Positions 17,152 through 26,126 of a stretch of 64,000 nucleotides of DNA are shown one piece after another; positions within the stretch are counted from its first letter, which is position 1; each line of letters opens with the position of its first letter. Source of the stretch: UBA940 sp045613745 (GTDB lineage: Bacteria; Bacteroidota; Bacteroidia; Bacteroidales; Rikenellaceae); NCBI GenBank assembly GCA_045613745.1, contig JAZLBP010000010.1, positions 124,001 to 188,000 on the forward strand. Direction: 5' to 3'. A program made the position numbers and the translations under genes. The notes beneath the pieces are model-generated. The model was not told the DNA's origin. It made no database searches and saw only the letters and a program-made list of their open reading frames with translations.

Positions 17152-18516
17152 ATGAAAAAGAATCACGTTTTATTGAGCCTGATTGTCGCAACGGCGGTCA
17201 GCCTGATTGTAAATTTCGCCTATCTGCTCTCTATCTGGGTTGTTAACGACAACAACACAGCCAGCGACGAGAAACCGCGTCCCGAAATCACCTTTGAGGG
17301 CGTGGCACACATCAATGCCGACGGCTATGGCTACATCCTGACCACAGTCGTAGATGAGAGTGCATTGGAGGAGGCCGAGAGCGCCGAAGACACACTCCGC
17401 CCGAGCCTCGTTCAACATAGTTTCGACTCGGTGTACATTTCGAGCAACCGCGCCCACCGTTTGGGAGTGCGCGATGGTATGACCATTACGGGTACTGCCG
17501 AGCCCGCACGACGCCCCGATGCGCGACCTGTGCTGATGCGAATCGACACCATCAACGGCGAGGAGTTCGATTACTCGGCTCTGTTCAAACGCCCCGATGA
17601 CAATCTGCTGGCAGCCATTCAGGTGGGATTCTATCTGCTGGTAGCATTCTTGATGTGTCTGATTTTCACACACAACACACAGGGCAATCAACGCAAACAC
17701 ATTGACTTCTTCACTCGTCTGGGATTGTGTGTCGTGGTGGCTGCTGTGGCCTTCCTGCTGGCACCCGTTGTGGAGCGCTACTCGGGCGAGATTCGCCTCA
17801 ACATAATGAGCTATAATACGTTCAATCCGATGGTGATGTTGCAGTGTACATTTGCGCTTGTGGTGTGTGCGCTGTATGGCCTGACTTGGAGGATGATGGT
17901 TCATCAGAGCGCCATCAGCGTCGAGATGGAACGATTGAAAGGCGAGGCTTTGGCGGCACGTTACGATGTGCTGGTGGGACAAATCAACCCCCACTTCCTG
18001 TTTAACTCGCTCAACTCGCTGTCGATGTTGGTGCGCGAGGGCAACACCGAGGGTGCACTCAAATACATCGACCAACTCTCCTACACCTTCCGCTATACCA
18101 TCCGTCCCGACGGCCGAAATATGGTATCGCTGGAAGAGGAGCTCAAATTCCTGAACGCCTATCGCCACCTTTTGGAAGTGCGCTATGCCGACAAACTCTT
18201 CTTTGACATCCGCATCGACGAGGCTATGCGCGAGTGGTTAATGCCCGCGCTGTCGTTGCAGCCGCTGGTGGAGAATGCTGTCAAACACAACAGCATTACC
18301 TCGGCCTGCCCGCTCACAATATCAATCTACACCGAGGGTGACAACCTTGTCATCAGCAATCCCATCGTGCCCAAGCTCACAAGCGAGGAGAGCACCGGCA
18401 TCGGTCTGCACAACCTGACCGACCGCTGGTCGATGTTGGTGGGTCGCCGCGTCGAGGTATCGAAGGATGGCGGCGTGTTCCGCGTTGTGTTACCCCTAAT
18501 TCACGAAGCACGATGA
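17152..18516 (+). CDS. LytS/YehU-type sensor histidine kinase
   Basis: A 454-residue membrane sensor kinase. There is an N-terminal membrane segment (about 4-30) and a periplasmic region (about 31-155), followed by three further hydrophobic segments (about 160-260). The His_kinase domain has the phospho-accepting box GQINPHFLFNSLN (near residue 280). The ATP-binding part has LQPLVENAVKHN and TGIGLHNL. The start MKKNHVLL is used; the frame from a TTG at 17125 begins before a normal leader would. The next gene, a LytTR regulator, overlaps by 4 bases, so the two form a two-component system. The stimulus is unknown; family members sense nutrients or cell-envelope signals. Confidence 0.92.
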   Translation: MKKNHVLLSLIVATAVSLIVNFAYLLSIWVVNDNNTASDEKPRPEITFEGVAHINADGYGYILTTVVDESALEEAESAEDTLRPSLVQHSFDSVYISSNRAHRLGVRDGMTITGTAEPARRPDARPVLMRIDTINGEEFDYSALFKRPDDNLLAAIQVGFYLLVAFLMCLIFTHNTQGNQRKHIDFFTRLGLCVVVAAVAFLLAPVVERYSGEIRLNIMSYNTFNPMVMLQCTFALVVCALYGLTWRMMVHQSAISVEMERLKGEALAARYDVLVGQINPHFLFNSLNSLSMLVREGNTEGALKYIDQLSYTFRYTIRPDGRNMVSLEEELKFLNAYRHLLEVRYADKLFFDIRIDEAMREWLMPALSLQPLVENAVKHNSITSACPLTISIYTEGDNLVISNPIVPKLTSEESTGIGLHNLTDRWSMLVGRRVEVSKDGGVFRVVLPLIHEAR

Positions 18517-19262
18517 GAGCAGTAATCATTGAGGACGAAACCGCAGCAGCTCGCAACCTACAAGCGCTGTTGCAAAGTGTGGTGCCCGACATCGAAATCT
18601 GCGCCACCCTCGAAAGCATTGCCGAGAGCGTGCAGTGGCTGAATGCCAACCCCCAACCCGATGTGCTGTTTATGGATATTCACCTGGCCGATGGCGATTC
18701 GTTCAGGATCTTCGACTTGGTTAGCATTGAGTGTCCCATAATCTTTACCACCGCCTACGACCAATATGCACTCAAAGCGTTCAGCGTAAACAGCATCGAC
18801 TATCTGCTCAAACCGATTGCCCAGAGCGACCTGGAGCGTGCAGTGACCAAACTCCGCAGGCTTACCCCCTCGGAGCGCACGGAGATGCGTCGCAAAATCG
18901 ACCGCGTGGTGGAGGAGGAACGTCCGCGCTCGTTCTTGGTACAGGTCAAGGATCGTATCATTCCGTTGAAGATAGAGGAGGTGGCCTACTTCTACACCTG
19001 CGCCGAAAAGGTGTGGGCTTACACCGACGAGGGCCGTACCTATATAATAAATCGCACACTCGACAAACTCTCGGCACAACTTCCACCCGAGGAGTTCTTC
19101 CGTGCCAACCGTCAGTTTATAGTTGCGCGCCGAGCAGTGCGAGATATTTCGGTGTGGTTTGGCAGCCGCGTAGCAGTCAATGTTATGCCCGAAGCACCCG
19201 AAAGAATCGTGGTCAGTAAGGAGCGCAGCGGCGAATTCAAGCGCTGGCTCGCACAAGGATAG
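18513..19262 (+). CDS. LytTR-family response regulator
   Basis: A 249-residue regulator with an N-terminal CheY-like receiver: acidic pair in IIEDE, phospho-acceptor Asp in VLFMDIHLADGD near 54, and Lys in YLLKPI near 106. The C-terminal LytTR DNA-binding domain (about 148-247) includes FLVQVKDRIIPLKIEEVAYF and FFRANRQFIVARRAV. It is the cognate partner of the overlapping kinase gene. A perfect terminator follows (CCCGACACA-GTGTA-TGTGTCGGG, T-run). The gene immediately after the terminator encodes a His-rich secreted protein, a possible target, though this is inference. Confidence 0.93.
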   Translation: MRAVIIEDETAAARNLQALLQSVVPDIEICATLESIAESVQWLNANPQPDVLFMDIHLADGDSFRIFDLVSIECPIIFTTAYDQYALKAFSVNSIDYLLKPIAQSDLERAVTKLRRLTPSERTEMRRKIDRVVEEERPRSFLVQVKDRIIPLKIEEVAYFYTCAEKVWAYTDEGRTYIINRTLDKLSAQLPPEEFFRANRQFIVARRAVRDISVWFGSRVAVNVMPEAPERIVVSKERSGEFKRWLAQG

Positions 19263-19313
19263 TTCCGTTCAAACCGCCATTTGGTCGGTTCACCGCCCAA
19301 AAATTCCGTTTCA

Positions 19314-19342
19314 CCCGACACAGTGTATGTGTCGGGTTTTTT
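19314..19342 (+). terminator. Terminator of the LytS-LytTR operon
   Basis: Nine-bp perfect stem with a five-base loop and a T-run. The stretch 19343-19552 after it holds no recognisable gene. A 22-codon ATG frame at 19391 and a GTCC-AA-CCC/GGG-TC-GGAC hairpin are the only structures seen. Confidence 0.85.
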
Positions 19343-19552
19343 ATTACTAATTTTGTTCTCAGAAAAAGCAACCAAACACAATTCCAAACAATGAAACGCT
19401 TATACCAAATAGTACGATGCACGGCCACGGGGCTGACGACGACGCAAACGCGCCGCTAATCCCCGCACACTCCGTATCCCCGTCCAACCCTCGGGTCGGA
19501 CACAACAACATCACACATTATTTAGTATAACACACAAAAAACACAAGAAACT

Positions 19553-20176
19553 ATGAAAAAGATTGTAATGGCGGCAATGGCATTGGTAGTAATCCTCTCC
19601 GCATCGGTTGTAAACGCTAACGCACAAATGCGACACCTGTCGCCCGAACAAATAGCCGAGATTCGCTCGGATCGTATGGCTCGTGAACTGCACCTCAGCG
19701 CAGCACAATACGCAAAACTGTATAAACTCAACCTCCGAGAGGCTCGTCGAATGGATCGCCACGGCGCATACTTCTTCGACTGCGAGGATTACAGATGCGA
19801 CCTGCTCCGAATCATTGGCGATATTAATTACAGATTGTACGAATCGATGGTGCACAACCACCGCAAAAACCACAGAGGACACCTGCACGCACAAGCGCCA
19901 CACGTTGCGCCTCACGTTGCGCCTCACGCAGTGCATCATCAAGCACACGTAGCGCCACACGTTGCACCGCACGCGAAACCCCACGTCGAGGCTCACAAAG
20001 CACACGTAAAGCCTCACGCGGAGCCCCACGCAAAACCTCACGCAGCGCCCGCTCCTAACAAGGGTGGCGCAAGCAAACCCGAGGTAGGCAAGCCCGGTGC
20101 AGGTAAACCCGAGGCAGGCAAACCCGGTGGTGGCAATGGCGGACCCCAAAATCGTCCCCAATTCAGAATGAAGTAA
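19553..20176 (+). CDS. Secreted histidine-rich repeat protein
   Basis: A 207-residue exported protein. A signal peptide (MKKIVMAAMALVVILSASVVNANA) is followed by a helical domain (about 28-100) with LSPEQIAEIRSDRMARELHLS, resembling the DUF4890-like or periplasmic stress-type helical proteins of Bacteroidetes. Residues about 105-170 are a His/Pro/Ala repeat built on the tetrad [AK]PH[VA], with more than 20 histidines. The C-terminus is a Gly/Lys/Pro low-complexity tail (GKPGAGKPEAGKP). Such repeats can bind Zn, Ni or Cu. The gene lies between terminators, directly after the LytS-LytTR operon. Exact function is unknown. Confidence 0.8.
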   Translation: MKKIVMAAMALVVILSASVVNANAQMRHLSPEQIAEIRSDRMARELHLSAAQYAKLYKLNLREARRMDRHGAYFFDCEDYRCDLLRIIGDINYRLYESMVHNHRKNHRGHLHAQAPHVAPHVAPHAVHHQAHVAPHVAPHAKPHVEAHKAHVKPHAEPHAKPHAAPAPNKGGASKPEVGKPGAGKPEAGKPGGGNGGPQNRPQFRMK

Positions 20177-20279
20177 CTCTCGAAAGAGTCGCACCCCCCT
20201 GGCCGAGTACACTACTCAGTTTTATATATCCCCAGTTTTCGGAGTGGGAGGTTTCGGTCGGATTATTATTTGTTGGTCG

Positions 20280-20316
20280 AGGACCCGATTAGAGTTGGTC
20301 GGGTCCTCCTTTTTTG
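20280..20316 (+). terminator. Terminator after the His-rich gene
   Basis: AGGACCCGA pairs with TCGGGTCCT across a ten-base loop, followed by T-rich sequence. It isolates the His-rich gene from the next promoter at 20337. Confidence 0.85.
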
Positions 20317-20336
20317 CATATTAAAGAGCATAATTA

Positions 20337-20344
20337 TATCTTTG
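20337..20344 (+). promoter_or_regulatory. -7 box of the barrel receptor gene, leaderless configuration
   Basis: TATCTTTG ends five bases before the ATG at 20349. The expected transcription start (20350-20351) falls on the start codon, so the mRNA should be leaderless. Confidence 0.6.
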
Positions 20345-20348
20345 CTGA

Positions 20349-23345
20349 ATGAAAAAGATTTTCTTGACACTTATCTTCGCCGCGACAACGCTGATTGCTG
20401 TGGCTCAAAGCGGTAGCATTACCGGTAGAATCATTGACTCCACAACAAGCGAGGCAATCCTCGGTGCTGTGGTTGAGGTGGTTAATGCAAAGGACTCATC
20501 AAGCGTCAAAGTTGTGGCTTCGGGCCTCGAAGGACGCTTCTCGACTTCGGGAGTGCCCTCGGGTGACTATATGCTGAGAGTAAGATACCTCGGCTACAAA
20601 TCGCCCGACCTGCAATTCAAGGTCGAAAAGGGCAAAGCCGAGCTGGGCGATGTAAAACTCGTTCAGGGTATTGCCATCGAGACCGTTGTCAAGGAGGTTG
20701 AGGCACTGCGTACCACCCAGAATGGCGACACGCTGATTTATAATGCCGACGCGTTCAAGGTAGCCCAAGACGCAACCGTCGAGGGTCTGCTCAAAAAGAT
20801 GCCCGGTGTTGAGGTGTCGGATGGCGAGGTAAAAGCACAAGGCGAGACCATCAAGAAGATTCTGGTGGATGGCAAGGAGTTCTATGGCGAGGATGTCAAG
20901 AGTGCTATTTCGACCCTGCCTGCCGAGGCTGTCAAGAACATCGAGGTATTCAACAAGTTGAGCGACAACGCCGAGTTTACCAAACAGGACGACGGCGAGA
21001 GCTATAAGGCTATCAATATCGTAACAAAAATCAACGTCCGCAAAGGTCAATATGGCCAATTCTCGGGATTGTATGCCCTCGGACTCGGCGCCCAAAACAA
21101 GTGGGAGAACTACTTTATGGGCGGTGGTTACATCAACATCAACAACAATGACGCCCGTATCAGCATCAATGGTATGGCCAACAATATGAACGTTCGTCGT
21201 TACAACGAGAACGACCTGCTGGGTGCTGTGACTGCAAGCGGCGGTAGCGGTGGTGTGGCCCACACCGCCAACATCGGCGCCAACTATAGCGACACTTGGG
21301 GCAAAAAGGATCAGGTTGAGTTCTCGGGTAGCTATGGCTTCAACATCAGCAACACCAACAACGAGCGCATTACCGACCGCGACTACTTCTCGGACTCGGT
21401 GACTCAAAACCTTTACAGCAAACTCTATCAGGTAAATACCTCTACGTCGCGCAACTACAACCACAACCTGAACGCCAACATCCGAGCTAAATTTGGCCAA
21501 AAGGCTCAACTGCGCGTACGCCCCTCGTTCGGCTATCAATACAACTCGTCGGCAGGTGCAACAACTTCGACCTACACCCCGACTCAAAGTGTTGACAGGT
21601 TGGTACAAGAGATTCTCAACAGCCACAACAACCGACTCAGCTCGGGTTGGAACTCGGGATTGAACGTGAACTACAACCAAAAAATCACCGACAAACCCGG
21701 CCGCGCGCTGAACGTGAACTTCAACGGCTCGTACTCGCGCAACAATGGCGATGGCAACTCGCTGTCGCAAACCGAAAACCTGCCCGACAGCGTAGGTATG
21801 GACTCGCCGCTGTATGGCGACTTCTTCAAGAACCAAGATTGGTTGCAAAACTCCTACAATTACAGCATTCGCGGAGGCGCGACCTACACCGAGCCTTTGA
21901 GCAAGGAGATGTCGCTGAGCGTGAACTACGAAGTGCAATATCGCTACTCGGATGCCGACAAGAAGACCTACTTGGGTGAGTGGAATCCCACCGACTCGAC
22001 TTGGACTTATATGGTTGATTTCGATCCGCAATACTCGAACACCCAAAACAGCGGCTACCTGATTAACCGCATTGGCCCCGGCTTCAACTACTCGAAGAGC
22101 GGTACCAACATCAACCTGCGTGTGTACTACCAAAACGCAGTATTGAGTGGCGAGCGTCAATTCCCCCAAGAGGTGCACTTCTCGCCCCGTTCGTTCAACG
22201 ATGTGACCTACTCGGCAAACTTCCGCATCAAGATCGACAACACCAATAGCGTCCGCATCCGCGTAAACTCATCGACCTCGAACCCCTCGATTACCAACCT
22301 GCAAGATGTTGTGGACATCTCGAACGTACAAGCAGTGAGCTGCGGTAACTCGGCGCTCAAACCCTCGTACTCGCACAATATGTTCACGCACTACATCCGC
22401 TCGAACATCGAGAAAGGTCGTACATTTATGATTGGTGGAGGTTTCAACATCACTCAAAACAGTATCGTAAACCAAGTGATTCGCAACTCGCCCGGCTACG
22501 AAGTTAAAGACCCCATCACAGGTCAGCCTCTGGCCAAACTGTCGAGCACCGCAACCTTCTCGTCGCCCATCAATATGGATGGCAACTGGAGTGTGAACGG
22601 TATGATTAGCTATGGTATGCCGTTGTCGTTTATGAAGTGCAACCTCAACATGTCGGCCAACGTAAGCTACCGCCAATCGCCCACCGTAACCGGTGTGATG
22701 ACCGATGCGGCAACCCAACACGTTGAGTACACAACCAATATTTCGAAAAACCTCAGTCCCGGCGGTAACATTACCATCGGTAGCAACATCAGCGAAAATG
22801 TGGACTTCTTTGTAGGTTATCGCGCCAACTACAACCACGTTCGCAACACCTTCAACCTGAGAAACAACAACGACTACCTGAGCCACTCGGCGTGGGGTAA
22901 TGTCAAGGTTATTCTGCCGCTCGGATTCACCATTGCGTCGGATGTCACCTACACCCAAAACTTCGGCTTGAAGGGCAGTGACTTTGATGTAGCCTACACA
23001 ATGTGGAATATCAGCATTGGTAAGAAAATCTTCCGCAACAATCGTGGCGAGGTCAACCTGTTTATGAACGACATCCTCGACCAAAACCGCAGTTTCCAAC
23101 GTCAATGGAACTCGCTCTATATGCAGAACGTAACCAACACTTCGATTGGTCGTTACGTTGGTATCAGCCTGACCTACAACCTGCGTAACTACGGCAGCAA
23201 AGAGGAGCGCGAAAATATGCGCGGCAACTTTGAGAGTCTGCGTGACGGACGTCCCGAAGGTATGCCCGCGCCTCCCGCAGGAATGATGCGTGGCGGTTTC
23301 GGCGGACCTCCTCCCGGAGGCTTCGGCGGCGGTCGTCCGATGTAA
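20349..23345 (+). CDS. TonB-receptor-like outer-membrane barrel protein
   Basis: A 998-residue outer-membrane protein. The signal peptide is MKKIFLTLIFAATTLIAVAQ. A carboxypeptidase-regulatory-like Ig domain follows (about 22-110, GSITGRIID... GRFSTSGVPSGDYMLRVRYLGY). Then there is a plug-like region (about 115-230, with KKMPGVEVSDGEVKAQGETIKKILVDGKEFYGED). The rest is a large OMP_b-brl_3-type beta barrel rich in alternating aromatic residues. It ends with an unusual Met/Pro/Gly tail (MRGGFGGPPPGGFGG) instead of a terminal aromatic strand. No SusD partner is nearby, so a glycan-uptake role is not supported. The substrate is unknown. Confidence 0.88.
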   Translation: MKKIFLTLIFAATTLIAVAQSGSITGRIIDSTTSEAILGAVVEVVNAKDSSSVKVVASGLEGRFSTSGVPSGDYMLRVRYLGYKSPDLQFKVEKGKAELGDVKLVQGIAIETVVKEVEALRTTQNGDTLIYNADAFKVAQDATVEGLLKKMPGVEVSDGEVKAQGETIKKILVDGKEFYGEDVKSAISTLPAEAVKNIEVFNKLSDNAEFTKQDDGESYKAINIVTKINVRKGQYGQFSGLYALGLGAQNKWENYFMGGGYININNNDARISINGMANNMNVRRYNENDLLGAVTASGGSGGVAHTANIGANYSDTWGKKDQVEFSGSYGFNISNTNNERITDRDYFSDSVTQNLYSKLYQVNTSTSRNYNHNLNANIRAKFGQKAQLRVRPSFGYQYNSSAGATTSTYTPTQSVDRLVQEILNSHNNRLSSGWNSGLNVNYNQKITDKPGRALNVNFNGSYSRNNGDGNSLSQTENLPDSVGMDSPLYGDFFKNQDWLQNSYNYSIRGGATYTEPLSKEMSLSVNYEVQYRYSDADKKTYLGEWNPTDSTWTYMVDFDPQYSNTQNSGYLINRIGPGFNYSKSGTNINLRVYYQNAVLSGERQFPQEVHFSPRSFNDVTYSANFRIKIDNTNSVRIRVNSSTSNPSITNLQDVVDISNVQAVSCGNSALKPSYSHNMFTHYIRSNIEKGRTFMIGGGFNITQNSIVNQVIRNSPGYEVKDPITGQPLAKLSSTATFSSPINMDGNWSVNGMISYGMPLSFMKCNLNMSANVSYRQSPTVTGVMTDAATQHVEYTTNISKNLSPGGNITIGSNISENVDFFVGYRANYNHVRNTFNLRNNNDYLSHSAWGNVKVILPLGFTIASDVTYTQNFGLKGSDFDVAYTMWNISIGKKIFRNNRGEVNLFMNDILDQNRSFQRQWNSLYMQNVTNTSIGRYVGISLTYNLRNYGSKEERENMRGNFESLRDGRPEGMPAPPAGMMRGGFGGPPPGGFGGGRPM

Positions 23346-23368
23346 TAATACAAAACAAACGAAATAAT

Positions 23369-23666
23369 AAGGGGGCTTCGGCCCCTTTATTCGTTGTAGA
23401 AAGCGAGGTAATATCAAAAAGTTTTGTATATTTGCGTAATATATAGGCGTATTGTGGCCATTAAAAAGCGCTCCGCAACAGCCTTAATAATGGATTTGGT
23501 CTTAAAACTCGTTCGGAGCCGTAGGCGACAAAGTCCCCTCCGAGGAGGGGATTTAGGGGAGGGTCAGACTTACTGACGCGGCGGTGCGCCGCGAAACCTC
23601 CGCCTAAAACAGAACCAAGGTTTTTGAGTGAAGTAAAGCAAACGCCAAAGAAAAAAGTTTTTGATT
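23369..23666 (+). promoter_or_regulatory. Structured leader region upstream of the flavoprotein gene
   Basis: The 321-base gap holds a GGGGCTTCGGCCCC terminator for the barrel gene (about 23369-23390) and a TATATTTG box (23428-23435) without a good -33. It then holds a leader of about 220 bases with strong hairpins: CCCCTC-CGAG-GAGGGG (23535-23550), followed by ATTTAGGGGAGGG, and CGCGGCG-GTG-CGCCGCG (23577-23593). The CCCCTCC..GGAGGGGATTTAGGGGAG motif resembles an interspersed sequence I associate with many Bacteroidetes intergenic regions. No ORF of note is seen. Confidence 0.5.
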
Positions 23667-24923
23667 ATGTACGATTTGGTTGTAATAGGCGGCGGTGCCG
23701 CAGGTATGATGGCAGCAGGATGGGCCGCAAAGAATGGCTCAAAGGTGTTGCTTATCGAAAAAATGGAGAAACTCGGACGCAAGGTGCGTATCAGCGGCAA
23801 GGGACGATGCAACATCACCAACAGTTGCACACCCGAGGAGTTCGTTGAGCGTCTGCGCACGGGCAAAGAGTTCTTCCGTCCCGCATTCAAGGCCTTCAAC
23901 AACCGCTCGGCTGTGCGTTTCTTCGAACGTATGGGCGTGCGCACCGTCGAGGAGCAAGGTGGTCGTATCTTCCCCAAAAGCGGCAACGCGTGGGATGTGG
24001 CCGATGCGCTGATGTACTGGTGCCGCGACAACGAGGTCGAAATCCAACTCAACACCAAAGTAACAAACATTTTGACCGCCGCAAACACAATCTACGGCGT
24101 GGAATTCGAGAATAAACGAGGATTCAAGCGCAGAGTTGAGACCCGCAACGTAGTTATCGCAACGGGTGGTGTGACCTATCCGCTGACAGGCTCGACAGGT
24201 GACGGCTACGATTTTGCCGACCGCGCAGGACACTCCATCGTACCCCTGCGTCCGTCGCTTGTGCCCCTTGTGCCCGACGTCAAGGACATCGACCTGCTGG
24301 TAGGTCTCAAACTCAAAAACGTAAACGTAGAGCTGATTGTCAATGGCAAGAGTACCGCTGCGGAGTTTGGCGAGATGAGTTTCTCGGCTCGTGGAGTTGA
24401 GGGTGCTGTGGTGTTGCGACTGAGCCGCGACGCTGTGGATGCGCTGTGCGACGACAAGAAGGTGGCACTCAAAATCGACCTCAAACCCGCCCTCACACCC
24501 GAAATCATCAAGGCACGCATTGAACGCGAACGTGGCGATATGGCCGACGACGCATTCTTCGGCGATTTGTTGCGCCGACTCGCTCCGCCCCAACTTGTGG
24601 TATATATCGCAGGATGGCTGGGTATTCCCACCACAACATATCTTTCGAAAATCACCGACAAGCAAGTGGATATGCTTATCGACACGCTCAAATGTCTGGT
24701 GATTCCGATTGCCGACTTCCGCCCGATGAGCGAAGCTATCGTTACGGCCGGCGGTGTGTCGCTCGACGAGGTTGACCCCGAGTCGATGCAGTCGCTCAAA
24801 GTCAAAGGATTATACTTCGCCGGCGAGGTGCTCGACCTTGACGGCAACACAGGAGGTTTCAATCTCCAAATAGCATTCTCGACGGGATATCTCGCCGGAC
24901 AACTTAAAACCAGAAGCCTATGA
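23667..24923 (+). CDS. BaiN/HI0933-family flavoprotein oxidoreductase
   Basis: A 418-residue FAD-dependent oxidoreductase. The dinucleotide-binding motif VVIGGGAAGMMAAGWAA is at the N-terminus. The family signature GRKVRISGKGRCNITN is near residue 40, and the C-terminal FAD segment GLYFAGEVLDLDGNTGGFNLQ is near 380. Members include BaiN, a bile-acid reductase candidate, and YhiN, but most are uncharacterised, so no substrate is assigned. The ATG at 23667 is used; the frame from a TTG at 23661 adds only two residues. The next gene overlaps by 4 bases, indicating coupling. Confidence 0.9.
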   Translation: MYDLVVIGGGAAGMMAAGWAAKNGSKVLLIEKMEKLGRKVRISGKGRCNITNSCTPEEFVERLRTGKEFFRPAFKAFNNRSAVRFFERMGVRTVEEQGGRIFPKSGNAWDVADALMYWCRDNEVEIQLNTKVTNILTAANTIYGVEFENKRGFKRRVETRNVVIATGGVTYPLTGSTGDGYDFADRAGHSIVPLRPSLVPLVPDVKDIDLLVGLKLKNVNVELIVNGKSTAAEFGEMSFSARGVEGAVVLRLSRDAVDALCDDKKVALKIDLKPALTPEIIKARIERERGDMADDAFFGDLLRRLAPPQLVVYIAGWLGIPTTTYLSKITDKQVDMLIDTLKCLVIPIADFRPMSEAIVTAGGVSLDEVDPESMQSLKVKGLYFAGEVLDLDGNTGGFNLQIAFSTGYLAGQLKTRSL

Positions 24924-25465
24924 AAAGACCCAAAAACATCCGCCGCAATGTGATGCGTGGGTACTACTTTGTGCGTAATATGATGCGCGTCAAACACTAT
25001 CGAGGTTATGGCGTGCACTCGCCCTTTGTCTATGGCCTTGTGCGCAACTCGGTAATGATGAAAACATCGATTGTGGGCGATGATTGCACAGTCTTCAACG
25101 ACTTGTGCGAAATCGGAGTGCCCCAAAAGCGCGCCATCCAACTGCAAAATATGTTCAACTGGGCGGGCTATAAAAGCGCAGTCTATCTGACAAGCACCGA
25201 CAGCAAGGTGGAGGTCTCGGAACTCAACGACCGCACAGTGTGCTTTGTGACTCCCGACTACCCGATGGAACAAACCCTCAAACTGTGTGCTACCTGCGCC
25301 GAGAGCGAGGCTGTGCTGTGCATCCTGAAGCCCTATGACTCGCGCCTGCGTTCGAAGGCTTGCCTCGACATCATCCGCACACACAAACACACAAGCGTGG
25401 ACAACCGTGGTTTCCTACTGCTGTTCTTCAATCCGCGCCACCCCAAACAACACTTCAAGTTGTAG
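24920..25465 (+). CDS. Degenerate methyltransferase-like conserved protein
   Basis: A 181-residue cytoplasmic protein. Its N-terminus HYRGYGVHSPFVYGLVRN matches the opening of Bacteroidetes class I SAM-dependent methyltransferases that act on small substrates. The body is shorter than those enzymes and the glycine-rich SAM-binding loop is not visible (YKSAVYLTSTDSK stands where it would be). It may be an eroded or non-catalytic relative. It overlaps the flavoprotein gene by 4 bases and is followed 6 bases later by the cobalamin adenosyltransferase gene, so all three are probably one operon. Confidence 0.65.
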   Translation: MKRPKNIRRNVMRGYYFVRNMMRVKHYRGYGVHSPFVYGLVRNSVMMKTSIVGDDCTVFNDLCEIGVPQKRAIQLQNMFNWAGYKSAVYLTSTDSKVEVSELNDRTVCFVTPDYPMEQTLKLCATCAESEAVLCILKPYDSRLRSKACLDIIRTHKHTSVDNRGFLLLFFNPRHPKQHFKL

Positions 25466-25471
25466 CAGACT

Positions 25472-26020
25472 ATGGCAATCTACACCAAAACAGGCGACAA
25501 GGGCACAACCGCGCTTATTGGCGGCGAACGTGTAGCCAAATTCGACCTCCGCGTGGAGGCCTATGGCACAGTTGATGAGCTGCAAGCGCAGATGGCTCTG
25601 CTGGGAGATATGGTCGAGGAACACCTCGCCGACTCGCCCACAAGGGAGTGGATTGAGCGCATCGTGTGCGAACTTATGACCGTCGAGAGCCTGCTGGCCC
25701 AAGGCGAGGGAGTTAATTATATCGCTCCGCTGGGTGCCGAGAGTGTGGCTCGTTTGGAGCAACAAATTGACTATATGACCGAACGCCTGCCCCGCATCGA
25801 CAAGTTTACCGTGCCGGGTGGAAATGTGGCCTGCTCGCAGTGTCACGTTGTGCGTACGGTGTGCCGCCGAGCCGAGCGACGCGCTGTGGAGGCTGCCGAG
25901 GTGCACCATATCAACGAGAGCGCGCTGATCTACCTGAACCGCCTTTCGGATTGGCTGTATGCCTTTGGCCGCTATCTGTATGTGTGTTTAGGAGTTGCCG
26001 AGAAGTTGTGGATTCCGTAA
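25472..26020 (+). CDS. PduO-type cob(I)alamin adenosyltransferase
   Basis: A 182-residue cytoplasmic enzyme that transfers the adenosyl group of ATP to cob(I)alamin, making coenzyme B12. The N-terminal ATP-binding motif YTKTGDKGTTALIGGERV and the C-terminal RTVCRRAERRAV helix with its ATP-contacting arginines are both present, as is YLNRLSDWLYAFGRYL. These define the PduO class rather than CobA. No B12 biosynthesis gene is next to it, so it may serve salvaged cobalamin. It is the third gene of the BaiN-like operon. Confidence 0.93.
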   Translation: MAIYTKTGDKGTTALIGGERVAKFDLRVEAYGTVDELQAQMALLGDMVEEHLADSPTREWIERIVCELMTVESLLAQGEGVNYIAPLGAESVARLEQQIDYMTERLPRIDKFTVPGGNVACSQCHVVRTVCRRAERRAVEAAEVHHINESALIYLNRLSDWLYAFGRYLYVCLGVAEKLWIP

Positions 26021-26126
26021 GGGTTCGAAGCAAAAAAGAGGTGTAATTATTGATTTTTAGATATTTTTTAATACTTTTGCGCTTTCGAAACGCGACAAAG
26101 TATTAATAATTAATTGAAATAGAACT

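Noticed and set aside
19391..19459. A 22-codon ATG frame (MKRLYQIVRCTATG and onward)
   Set aside because: It has no promoter box close by, no family resemblance, and follows a terminator; random occurrence is likely.
20499..22178. A 559-residue minus-strand frame
   Set aside because: It is antisense to the outer-membrane barrel gene, without any recognisable domain.
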